From: Amphimedon queenslandica | Lineage: Eukaryota; Porifera; Demospongiae; Haplosclerida; Niphatidae | Direction: 5' to 3' | DNA length: 64,000 nt | Assembly (NCBI RefSeq): GCF_000090795.2 | Contig: NW_003546483.1 | Location: forward strand, 83,050-147,049 | Part shown: positions 34,026-44,500 of the stretch, one piece after another | Layout: every line of letters starts with the position of its first letter | Numbering within the stretch: position 1 is the first letter of the stretch | Translations under genes and position numbers: made by a program | The notes under the pieces: generated by a model | The model's input: the letters and a program-made list of their open reading frames with translations, nothing else | Database searches by the model: none | Told to the model about the DNA's origin: nothing

Positions 34026-34754
34026 ATGGCTCAATTTATGCTCTTTTCAAGGTTGAAGCCTTCTATGTTTTCAAGGGCTTATGCAAAGGGCAATGCATCC
34101 CTAAGCCTCCTGCAACTTTTTAGAGCTAGATCTACTCACAACATATCAATTCCAGCATATCTAATCCAATCAGCAACTAGACCTGACATTGTGTGGATAG
34201 AAATAAAAGATGGTACATCAGAGACAAGACGAGAAGACACATACTGGAAGGGTATACTCGATAGCATAGGTAATGAAGTAGCTAATGAGGTGGTAAGTGT
34301 TCAAATTAAATCTAACTGAAATTGTATGTATAATAGAGGGGGACTCCGTATTCAGACTTGAAAATTGTGCTCTCTGGATCATCAATGGTAGAAAGTTTAG
34401 GATCACACGTATGTGCATATCAAGATCTTGAATGCACCAATGCCAATACTCTCTCTATTTACACAACAATGGAACTAGGAGAGGGAGAATTGTGTACTGG
34501 TAATAATGGATATAATAAACCATTTGCTGAAAAGATAGTTGATATAGTACAGGAAATTACTAGTAATCATTTGGTGGGAGAGTAAGTTTTGTATCAAAGT
34601 TATTTTTAAGTATTCCGATTAATTCTATAGGACCTATGTTAAAATCAAATATGAAGCAATAATTGAAAAATTAAAAAAATATAAGAAATCTGCACCTGAA
34701 TTAGTCTCGCCCCGCCCGGCGAGACTACACCTGAATGAGTTACATAAACCATGA
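34026..34754 (+). CDS. Protein of unknown function, copy 2 with new N-terminus (211 aa)
   Basis: Three exons (34026-34292, 34337-34581, 34631-34754) total 636 nt in phase. The core is clearly paralogous to copy 1. The N-terminus differs: the first 40 or so residues (beginning MAQFMLFSRLKPSMFSRAYA) are rich in Arg, Ser and hydrophobics with no acids, as in a mitochondrial presequence. The C-terminus is also new: a 35-bp insertion replaced the stop that would follow SAPE, adding about 17 residues rich in Arg, Pro and Leu. Function unknown; mitochondrial targeting is inference. Confidence 0.7.
34693..34736. mobile_element. 26-bp perfect hairpin insertion with 9-bp target-site duplication
   Basis: Perfect inverted repeat TAGTCTCGCC (34702-34711) and GGCGAGACTA (34718-34727) around a CCGCCC loop. 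Direct repeats CACCTGAAT flank it at 34693-34701 and 34728-34736. Copy 1 of the gene has CACCTGAA once and no hairpin. High GC in an AT-rich setting. It looks like a miniature foldback insertion. Confidence 0.8.
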
Positions 34755-34917
34755 GAACAATAGAATAGTAAATTAGCATTAGATTCTTCTATTTTTGCCA
34801 TTAATTTAGTTTTTTTTAAATTTGTAAGCTGCTAATGTAAAGGTTGGGGAACTGCTGATCTTGATGGCTGATGTCAATGAATTATGGTGAAGCATGCAGC
34901 CATTATGAATGAGGTTA

Positions 34918-34959
34918 AGGGCGGGGCTGAAGATGCACAGCAGGCTAAGGGCGGGGCTG
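34918..34959 (+). promoter_or_regulatory. Two GGGCGGGGCTG boxes upstream of the receptor gene
   Basis: AGGGCGGGGCTG at 34918-34929 and 34948-34959, the second ending 9 bp before the ATG. Sp/KLF-type GC boxes by sequence. Confidence 0.5.
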
Positions 34960-34967
34960 GTGTCAAC

Positions 34968-37900
34968 ATGGCACAAATTGCTTTTCTGTTATTTCTTGTT
35001 TTTGCCACAACAGTGTAAGTCAGTCGGACCAGATAAAGCTACAGTACTTATATTCTATATTACAGACCAGAATCATGTTCAGCATGCTTGCAAACCACAA
35101 CCTCTGTCGCTAATGTTAGCATGGTGTCATTTTACACCAACACAACTTGCTGTGGATTTTTGTGCTGGTTTACATGCGATGCGTAAGTCCTTTACTTATA
35201 AACCACACATGCACCTTGTGAATTTAACTGCAGAGGAGAAAGTCACATAATATACGTGTCCCAGTACATAATGTCATACAAGTGCTGCCCTGGGTATGGA
35301 CCTGGATATCCTACCTGTAACCGTAAGCTATTAAATTCATTTAACTGACTTAATATAATACCTTACAGCAATATGCAATGATACATGTGATGAGAATATG
35401 GTCTGCTCAGCTCCTGACACCTGCACATGTGGACCAGGATGGACTGGGGAAGACTGTGATATTGGTATTGGATGTGCTGGCTTGTTCTCAATAAAATAAT
35501 GCATGTTTAATTGTTTTTGTGTAGATATCAATGAATGTGAGGAACAACAAGACAATTGTGAAGACAGGTGCATCAACATTGATGGATTATTTCTTTGCTC
35601 TTGTTTTGATAAAAATGATATAATATCTCGTGATGGACTCCGTTGCTTGAGTAAGGAGACCTAATTGCAATGTATTATTATAAATGACATTACCATTACA
35701 GGTTCTGTTACAAATATTACTGTAATTCCTGGCAGTAGATCACTTACATTGTCATGGATACTACCATTTGATTATGAAGATGATGGTAATTTCACTGGAC
35801 TCTCAATCATATGCAACAAAAAGGAGGAACAGTACTCTATTGAGTCTGCTATTATTGGTCCTAAAACTAATGGCACAGTGCATTCCTTCACTCCATTCAC
35901 TAATTATACTTGCTGTATCACTCCAGAATGGGGCTTGGACATTGGTCCTACAAACTGTACTGATTCAATGACAATGCAAGATGGTAAGCCAACCATGTAG
36001 TATGAAGTGATTCATGCACAAAATAAAATATTTTTTAATAATTTTCTTTATTATAGCACCAGATGATTCTCCACACAATGTCAGTCTAATATCACTCAGC
36101 TCCAGTGAAATGTTATTGCAATGGACGCCCCCACTGATTAAAAATGGGATCATTGATTACTACACTCTTCATATTGACTATACTAATGGGAGTGAAGTTT
36201 CAGCTACAACTATTAACAGTCATTATAATCAGTATATACTCCAATGGTTGTCACCTTACCAGTCAGTGGGAGTAAGTCTTTCAGCTACAACTAGAGGTGG
36301 AGAAGGACCTTACTCAAGCTATATTTATAATAGGACAAATGAAGGAGGTACAATCAATGCAATATCAACTCTATTATTTTTCATTTGAATCATTTTAGTG
36401 CCTGGTCCTGTTCAAAACATTAATGTCCAAGTCCTGCTAAATACAACAGTTAAAATAACATGGAATGAGCCATTACTCCCTAATGGTATCATAACTGACT
36501 ATGATTTGCAAGTCAGTAGTCTAACAAGTGACAGCAGGTTTGCAACAAATAAGAGAATACTCCTTGGAGATCCTTTATTAGCTTATATAACAGACCTTGG
36601 TTAGTGGATTGCATTATAGTTAGTATTTTTGATACTTATCACTCACTACAGAACCATATGTGCCCTATTCAGTCAATATCACTGCTAAGACTAGTGTTGG
36701 TAAAGGTGCTACAGCTACTAAGATATTCTATACAGAAGAAACAAGTATAAATTACATTGTATTACATGTATATTTAATATAATGTAACTTAGCTCCTAGT
36801 GTTAGTCCTCAAATAGTCTCTGCATACAAGGATACTCCTGTATCTATACATATTAGCTGGTTAGAACTAAGCTTGAAAGAAAGCCGGGGCTTTGTAACAA
36901 ACTATACAATAATGATCTCAATCTCCATCGATTATTGTAATATTACTGTATCAGAGCAGAAAGCAATGGTAGCCAAAGAGAGGATTTCATACACATTCTC
37001 ACAGTTAGAGCCATCAAAAAATTATTGTATCTCAATTTCTGCTTCTACTGTTGCTGGTGAAGGAAAAGTATCACCACTCTTACTTGTTAACGGTAAAGAT
37101 ATTACTATAGAAATATTAATTTTATGTTGTACTACAGTGTATGAGCACAGTAAAGTAGTACTTTACTTGAAAGGAGTAGCAAACTGTTCAGAATGGACTG
37201 TAAGTGCACACATGCATAATACTGCCAGTCACTGCAAAAATACAGCTCCATTTATACAATTTTTATGATGCATATACATGTTCTTATGAAGTTTGAGCTA
37301 AGTGATTTCAATCAAAAGTTAGATTTGTTACAAATTTTTAAGTTGCTCAAAAATCAGGTGGCAAAGTATCTGTACTATAGTACAGCGACTTCAACCAAAT
37401 TTCACCAAAATTGAAAAGAAAAGAATTCTTTATTTTTATAGCTTTTTCTGATGCATATACATGTACTTATGTTGCGTAGAAAGTTTGAACTGATTCCAAT
37501 CACATTTGGATTTTTTTTGCAAATTTTTAAAGTTACTCCAGAATTGGACAAAATTCCCTGTACTATAGTACAGGGTCTCAAGCCAAATTTTACCAAAATT
37601 GAAAAGGAAAGAATTCTTCATTTTTATAACTTTTTTTGATGCATATACATGTACTTATGTTGCGTAGAAAGTTTGAGCCAATTCCAATCACAATTGGATT
37701 TTTTTACAAATTTTTAAAGTTACTCCAAAATCAGGCAAAAGTCCCTGTACTATAGTACAGGGCCTCAAGCCAAAATTTCATCAAAAATGACAAGGGAAAA
37801 ATTCTCCATTTTAATAACCTTTTCTGATGCATATACATGTACTTATGTTGCGTAGAAAGTTTAAGCTGATTCCGATCACATTTGGATTTTTTCCAAATTT

Positions 37901-38836
37901 TTAAAGTTACTCCAAAATCAGACAAAATTCCCTGTACTATATAGTACAGAGTCTCAAGCCAAATTTCACCAAAATTGAAAAGGAGAGAATTCTTCATTTT
38001 TATAACTTTTTCTGATACATATACATGTACTTATGTTGCGTAGAAAGTTTGAACTGATTCATATCAAAATTTAATTTTTTACAAATTTTTAAGTTGCTCA
38101 AAAATGGATAGATTCTACATAATATTTGGTCAAATTTCAGTATGCAATAATTAACAGCATTTGATTAACTATGATTTCTCCTAAATTCTAGCAAAGTAAT
38201 ACTCAAACCAAATTATCCAAACTTGATGAAACGCTGCTTCACTACCTTCTGCTCCATTGCAATTGCCCTATTGATCAAAACTACATATTTGACAGTCACT
38301 TTGAGCTCTGCAGTAATGACAACAGCACACTCATTGGATACAGAACAGCTTTAATCGGCACTGTGTCAGTCAACAGCACTGAACTAGTTGAAACAGTCAA
38401 AAAATGGGTAGCCACCAATCCAAAAATTGTCGTTGATGGACTACAACTTGAAATATTGTCAGTGTGTAGGTTTTATACTGATGAGTCTCAATGCCAGCTT
38501 CACGAAACACCTACTGGTTATCCCACATTGCTTGGTGTAGACTCAAATACAAGTCAATACACAGCCATTGGAGTAACTGCAGGGCTTTTAGTACTTGGAA
38601 TGCTGGTGTTCACTATAATTACTGTAACTTTAGTGTGCTTTTGGATGCGTAGAAAAACCAGGAGGTATGATAATGCTTTAAAGAGTGTAATTATTTTGTA
38701 ATGCTATAGGTTGAAAAGAAAATATCATCATGTACGAGAAGGTAACGATGAAGAGAATGATGATCCAAATTATATAAAACTAAGACGTCCAAAGAAACAT
38801 AGAAATCTAAATCTAACAAAAGAAACTGCAATATAA
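34968..38836 (+). CDS. EMI-EGF-FN3 type I membrane receptor-like protein
   Basis: Exon 1 (34968-35014) encodes a signal peptide (MAQIAFLLFLVFATT). Then come an EMI-like Cys-rich part (PESCSACLQ, ending KCCPGYGPGYPTC), an EGF repeat (CTCGPGWTGEDCDI), a calcium-binding EGF (DINECEEQQDNCEDRC), four FN3 domains between about 35702 and 37090 (WTPPLIKNGIIDYY and ITWNEPLLPNGIITDY are typical) and an undomained ectodomain region after a 1-kb intron. A single membrane helix near 38570-38645 is followed by a short basic tail with NYIKL. About 15 exons; the stop is at 38836. Architecture fits adhesion or recognition at the cell surface. The ligand is unknown. Confidence 0.8.
37262..38115 (+). repeat. 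Intronic array of the 187-bp palindromic repeat
   Basis: Four to five units in a single intron of the receptor gene. The palindromes (best form CCCTGTACTATAGTACAGGG) begin near 37370, 37556, 37743 and 37930, so the period is 186-187 bp. Each unit also holds GAATTCTTC or similar, TGATGCATATACATGTACTT and TTGCGTAGAAAGTTTGA. Confidence 0.9.
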
Positions 38837-38951
38837 TTCATTGCTACTATGTTCTTATTGCATTCCCTATTAATTTTGTTTAAAAATTTTGTGAGTTCAC
38901 ATGGGTTGATTTCATGGGCGTGCTCTTTTATGGGCGTGTCAGTGCATTAAA

Positions 38952-41402
38952 ATGGCAGCCAAAGGCGATGGAGGAAACTCTCTCTTTCAACCTTTAAAAG
39001 AAGGTCTTTCGTTATCAAAACCTTCAAAGCCAAGTCTGAATCTTGAACACTTGTCAAATTTTCCTGTTACTTTGGCTAAAAGAAAGAGATCAAGAGACTC
39101 TACGGACGAATTGCCTGACTATATTGATGATGAATCGGAAGACGACAGTGTTTCTTTACCAATTACTAAAAGATCTCCAATGTCTAAGCAATCACCTTCT
39201 ATTCCTAGCCGTTCTAATACTACCCCTACTGCTACAAATCCTAATATTAAACCAGGGACTATGCCTCACTCTACCAATAAATCTATGTCATGTCCTCTTC
39301 CAGGTTCTTCTCCTAAGCCAGCTGTTACAAGAGTTTCACCTGTTAAAGCTACACCACAGGTCAAGACAAGAGCTAACGACAATCCACCTGCTATCCAGTC
39401 AAAAAGAAAACCTATTTCTAAACCCACCAAAGAAAAGGAGGGCACCGTATGGTCCGAGCCTAACCTAGGAAATAAAATATCGGCATTACCCAATGAATCA
39501 TTATTTGGTTCAGACAATCCTTTTAAGTCAATGGGAAAAATAACGAGATTTCCCAATACACCAGTAACAGAGTCAAGTGCAGCTTCAAGTTCAGTTCATT
39601 CATTCTCTTTTGCAGCAGCTGCAACTGCGTCCAAACAGGATTCAAAATCACTTCCAAAGAATACAAAAGGAGCGACTCTTCCAACTCCTATAAAGAGCCA
39701 GCAACTAACTGAAGGTATGTCTGTCAGTCCTTTGTTTGTAATGAAAGAGTCGAAAAACTTTAAAATAATTGGAAGCAATTGTATCAGTGTATCACCTGAT
39801 AAGCAGAAAATTATAGTCACTGGTGAGAAGCATCAAGTTGAAGTGATCATTGACCGTCTTAAAGAAAAATTCCAAAGCTTTACATCTAAATTAAAATCAA
39901 AAACATTCCCGATGAAGGCCATCTTTGCTCCTTTACTTTTAGAGGAAAGTTTCACAAAGAAACTTGAAGATATCAGTCAAGAAAATTTAGTTGAGATTCG
40001 ATTTGTTAAATTAGGGAGTAAAGAGCCATTAATGTGTGAGACAGTTGTTTCAGAACTTAAAACTGCCATAGGTGATAAGAATCTTACTTTATATCATCTG
40101 TACAAAGCAAATCTACTTCAACAAAGGGAATCTCTCAAACAAGAATGGTGTATTCAAAATTGCAATGGGATATGGTATAAAGTATCTGATGAGACAGATG
40201 ACTTGTTTAATGAAAGCTCACAAACAACTCTTGAAGTACAAAATCATGGTCAGACTTTTAAAGTCAATCTTGAAACCAAGCAAGCCATCGGGCCCGATGG
40301 TTTTGTATATCCTATGAAATCTGAGGATATCAAACCGACATGGCTGTATCATCAAGATGATGATTTTGGATTTGTCTCGTATTCTGATGAAATATCTAGT
40401 TTGATAGAACACTGTTATAAAACACATAAATTTGAACCTGTTTCTGTTCTTGTTGATGGTGACGATTGCGAATGCTACTTCAATTTTCAGTCGAGATTGG
40501 AATGGAATCTAACAAAAAAGTCAAATCGTCCTATAAAACGTGATCCGCCAATAACGCCTCCTTTCTTGTCACCAGAAATCAATTTGATTATTACTGGGTA
40601 TCAGTCTGACATTGATGCTGTAGAGAAATCACTTCATTCCTTTTTTCAGGAGAAACTAAAGTCATCTTCTTTACCTCCTAAAGTTAATCGACAGTTATTA
40701 GAGTATCGCCTAGCACAGTATTGTGTGGAAGTGGACTGTCACAGAGTTACTGGAGTGAACCAGTATGCAGACAAAGTATTGTTAGAAGAGGCAGTCAGCT
40801 TGATCAGTTTTATTAGCGAAGAGGAAGTTCCACCAGAATGGGCACCACAGGAAAATGATGTTGAAGTATTTCAAGTTCACAGAGGCACAGAGGAATGGAA
40901 TTTTGTTCAAAGAAAGTGGAGCGAAACAATGTTAGTGTCATTGAAAAGGATTGAGCGTATTCAGAACAAGTGGCTTTGGAGGCACTACTGTCTCTGTAGG
41001 GAGAGGATAAAAAGCAAAAACAGAGGAATGGAAAACGAAAAGTGGCTTTTTCATGGAACTAGAGAAACAAGACCTCAAGAGGTTTATAATTCTGAGAAAG
41101 GATGTGACTTTCGTTTCTCTTCTTCTGGAATGTGGGGCAATGGTAGTTATTTTGCAGATAAAGCATCTTATTCAGATGATTACAAGTATCAATCATCATT
41201 GGGTAAGCAGATGTTCCTAGTCCGTGTTCTTACTGGAGATGCAATTGAGTTACAGCCACAGAAGCTTAAAATGCCTCCTCCAAAGAATCCTGCTGATAAA
41301 ACAGTTCGTTATGATTCAGTGAAAGGTTTTACTAAAAAGACTAATATTTATATTGTTTATGAGCATGATAAATCATATCCAGCTTATCTCATTACATATT
41401 AA
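38952..41402 (+). CDS. PARP14-like mono-ADP-ribosyltransferase A (WWE-PARP, intronless)
   Basis: A single-exon protein of 816 residues. The N-terminal 250 are Ser/Pro/Lys-rich and disordered-looking. Then come a KH-like segment, two WWE-like domains (about residues 395-535, with EWCIQNCNGIWYKVSDE and PTWLYHQDDDFGFVSYSDE) and a C-terminal PARP domain (about 630-816). Catalytic signatures: HGTRETRP (His), SYFADKASYSD (Tyr), and Ile at the third position (NIYIVYE), an H-Y-I triad, which implies mono- rather than poly-ADP-ribosylation by analogy with human PARPs. No macrodomain. Lack of introns contrasts with the two neighbouring relatives. GGGCGTG boxes lie at 38916 and 38932, just upstream of the ATG. 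Confidence 0.9.
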   Translation: MAAKGDGGNSLFQPLKEGLSLSKPSKPSLNLEHLSNFPVTLAKRKRSRDSTDELPDYIDDESEDDSVSLPITKRSPMSKQSPSIPSRSNTTPTATNPNIKPGTMPHSTNKSMSCPLPGSSPKPAVTRVSPVKATPQVKTRANDNPPAIQSKRKPISKPTKEKEGTVWSEPNLGNKISALPNESLFGSDNPFKSMGKITRFPNTPVTESSAASSSVHSFSFAAAATASKQDSKSLPKNTKGATLPTPIKSQQLTEGMSVSPLFVMKESKNFKIIGSNCISVSPDKQKIIVTGEKHQVEVIIDRLKEKFQSFTSKLKSKTFPMKAIFAPLLLEESFTKKLEDISQENLVEIRFVKLGSKEPLMCETVVSELKTAIGDKNLTLYHLYKANLLQQRESLKQEWCIQNCNGIWYKVSDETDDLFNESSQTTLEVQNHGQTFKVNLETKQAIGPDGFVYPMKSEDIKPTWLYHQDDDFGFVSYSDEISSLIEHCYKTHKFEPVSVLVDGDDCECYFNFQSRLEWNLTKKSNRPIKRDPPITPPFLSPEINLIITGYQSDIDAVEKSLHSFFQEKLKSSSLPPKVNRQLLEYRLAQYCVEVDCHRVTGVNQYADKVLLEEAVSLISFISEEEVPPEWAPQENDVEVFQVHRGTEEWNFVQRKWSETMLVSLKRIERIQNKWLWRHYCLCRERIKSKNRGMENEKWLFHGTRETRPQEVYNSEKGCDFRFSSSGMWGNGSYFADKASYSDDYKYQSSLGKQMFLVRVLTGDAIELQPQKLKMPPPKNPADKTVRYDSVKGFTKKTNIYIVYEHDKSYPAYLITY

Positions 41403-41453
41403 ATATCCGACCATTATTAGTGTTATTTCTGTAGCTGTTGATTTTTAAATTAT

Positions 41454-41472
41454 TTTATTCGGTATTAATAAA
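41454..41472. terminator. Crossed poly(A) signals of two convergent PARP genes
   Basis: AATAAA on the plus strand at 41467-41472 serves gene A. AATAAA on the minus strand at 41454-41459 could serve gene B. Only 160 bp separate the two stop codons, so the 3' UTRs probably overlap. Confidence 0.45.
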
Positions 41473-41562
41473 CTAAAGCAACTACACACAATAATATCTA
41501 AACTGTAAAGAAGCAAAACAAATTTCAGCATATCACAAAACAAATAGTACTAGCTCTAGTAT

Positions 41563-44500
41563 TTAAAAAAAGCGTCGAGGACAATCATAAGATATCAAAT
41601 ATGCAGGATAAGCTTTCAAGTTGTCATAAGTCATGAAAACATCAGATCCATGAGTATTTCCACTGACAGTATCATATCGTACTTGACCTAATTGGAAGTT
41701 ATTAGATGCTGAGCCAGCTGGAACAAATGAAGGTTTTTCAGGAGGCATACGTAAGCTAGAATTAGAAGCACATTGATAAGTGACTCCAGTCAAAACTTTA
41801 GCTAAAAACATTTGCTTCACTTGTTTACCTCCTTTGGTACAAGGACCATGTGCATAAGAATCAGAATAGCTGGCATTAACAGCAAAATAATTAGCTTGTC
41901 CCCACATCCCACTAGCACTGAACCTCATATCAAAGCCTTCCTCTGAATCATATATTTGCTTTGGGTCATTGTTCCTTGTTCCATGAAACAGCTCTTTCTC
42001 ATTAACTTGACCAGCATTCTTCTTCTGTAGTGCTGCCTTATGGTTTGAGTACTTTTCCCACAAGTACTGATTCTGAATGCGCTCAATGCAATGAACAGTT
42101 ACACGAGGCATTGTTCTCTGGAACTGTGACACCACATGCTGGTACTCTCTAGTTCCTTCCTTTACCACAAATATTTCCAGTGTTTTTTGTTGAGGTTGCC
42201 ATTCCTTAGGCTTCTGTACTGTCATTCCTTTATTAGCAGTTTCCATGTGAGTTAGCAAACATTTCTGCATTTCTGTCAGGGCTTCCTTAACAAGGTGTGT
42301 AACACCCACAAGCCTAGCTGACCTTGCACTTTCAGACGATGAAATTATATCAAGCTTAATGGTATGCCGAGTAGCTATGTTATGCAAATACCTCTCTAAT
42401 TGCTTTGATGAGGACGGTATTTTAAGTGTATCATTAGAAAGGCATTTGTCCAGTTTACTCTGCAGAACCGATGCTGCTTTATCAATGTGCTCCCTTGGGC
42501 CACAGAGAGTCACTGGGACTTTGCTCACTGTTGCTTTACTAGCTGGAGCATCTGGTCCTTCTCGTTTGATACTACGAGTTGTATTGGTCCTTGTATTACA
42601 CTGGGTCATATTCTCAAAATCAAACGAGTAAGTGAATTTTCTAATATTGAGTCTACCGCTTGTACCACTCTGATACCATTCCTCTAACTGTTGTGCATGC
42701 TCTTCACTATATTCCTGATATACTCCTTTATCATTATTGAAGGACCACTTGACAGCTCCTAAATCACCATCATCATCATCATCATCTGATGGACACAATC
42801 GTTTCATGGCTCGTACATTCCCAGTGCTAGCATTTTTCTGCTGCATATTTTCAAAATCGAATGTGTACGAGTGCCTACCAATGACCAGCTGGCCTGTAGG
42901 TGAGTTATTCTGATACCATGATTCCAACTGACTTGAGCTCTGATCATCATAGAGTGTCCATTGCTGCTGATCATTGAAATAATACCATTGAACAGTATCA
43001 CCTGGTGATCCATCAGTCTCCTCAGTATCATCAACTACTTCCACTTCATCTCTTGATTGTGACAACTTAATTTTACGCGTGAAATTTGTTCTCGTATTCG
43101 TTTGCACCATGCTCTTAAAATCAATCTCGTATATTGTACCTTTGACCGTTATCTGGCAAGGAGCTAAAGGGTTTTGCTGATACCTTTGACTGAGGAGGCT
43201 ATTAGTATATTGATCATAAGGTTTGAACAAGTTATCATCATCGCGCCAACTCCACATCAACTGCTGCCCTTGAGTTAATGGAGGAGACTGAATAGGAACA
43301 GCTTGTGGAAGAATTGGTTGAGGATTTTGTGCTTTCAAAGCCGCTTCAAAATTAGCCACTAGACTAGGCAATAAAACAAAACGAACAGAGAGAAGTGAGC
43401 TGGACCTGACAGTTTTACAAAACTTGATCAAGCCTGCAATAGAAGCTGATGCACAGACTGGTCCAGGCACTGAAAACACTCCAGTTCCTAATGCTGGAAT
43501 GGATACACTTGTTAAACGATTATTATGAGCTTCTAAGCACACATTTAATACTGCCTGCTCTAAAAAACCCTGTTCATTTGAAAGGCCTCCAGTCCATCTT
43601 GGAGACACAGCATGAATGATATTTTTAAAAGGCAGCTTGCCAGGACCCAGACAAACTGCATTACCAGGTAGCAATGGGCCATTGAGAAATACATATTTAT
43701 TACTCTCAGTCTGAATTGCATCACCACCTTTGTCTGATATTTTCTTTGCCAATCCACCAATGTGTTTTAAATCCCCATTAGCTGCGTTTACAATGGCATC
43801 GACATTTTCACTCAAGAGGTCACCAGATACGATTGACACTTGAAGGGAATGGGAAGAAGGGGCGGGCTTCAATTCCTTGCTAATAACAACTCTGTTGTTT
43901 GCGGTAATTATAATCGAGTACTGGACTTGTACTTGTTCAGAAAACTTTTCAAATTCTTGGGTTTTAAAATACGGAGCCTTATAATAATCCACATCAATTG
44001 TTTTCGTGGATTTACCTTCTGAAATAGCTTCAATGGCCTCTTCGACTAATTTCTTGATGATCTGAACACTTTCTGTTAGACCAGTAAACTTAAAAACAAC
44101 GAAAGGCTTGTCACTAAAATTCAAAGAAATTCTAACTTTCTCTCTTTCAGCAGCCTTACTAGCTTCTTTAAGAACTATTTTAGCTTTACTTGTCATGACA
44201 GCAGAAATAAAGTCATCATTATACTGCAAAGTGACTGTCTCTTCAGACGAACCTTCCAAATGATTGGTTATCTTCTCAACAGTAGAATCAACCACTTCAG
44301 GAGCTGAGCAAAGACCAATCACCGTAAGACTCTTTCCTTGTACTTGTAGCCAGACACTACTAGCAATATCCAGTGAGTTTGCTAGCTCAACAATGCGAGT
44401 TGGTAGCCTATACTTATCCTTGATTTGGATCTGGCGCTTCACAGTCTCTCCATTTTCACGAGTCTTAATAATGCTACTAACCTTTTCAACAGACTCTTTA

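Noticed and set aside
37370-37950. Regularly spaced palindromes resembling a CRISPR array
   Set aside because: Units are 187 bp, whole units are similar (no unique spacers), the locus is inside an animal intron, and no cas gene is present.
39043-39468. Leu-rich alternative frame inside PARP A
   Set aside because: Frame-shifted shadow of the disordered N-terminus; no independent support.
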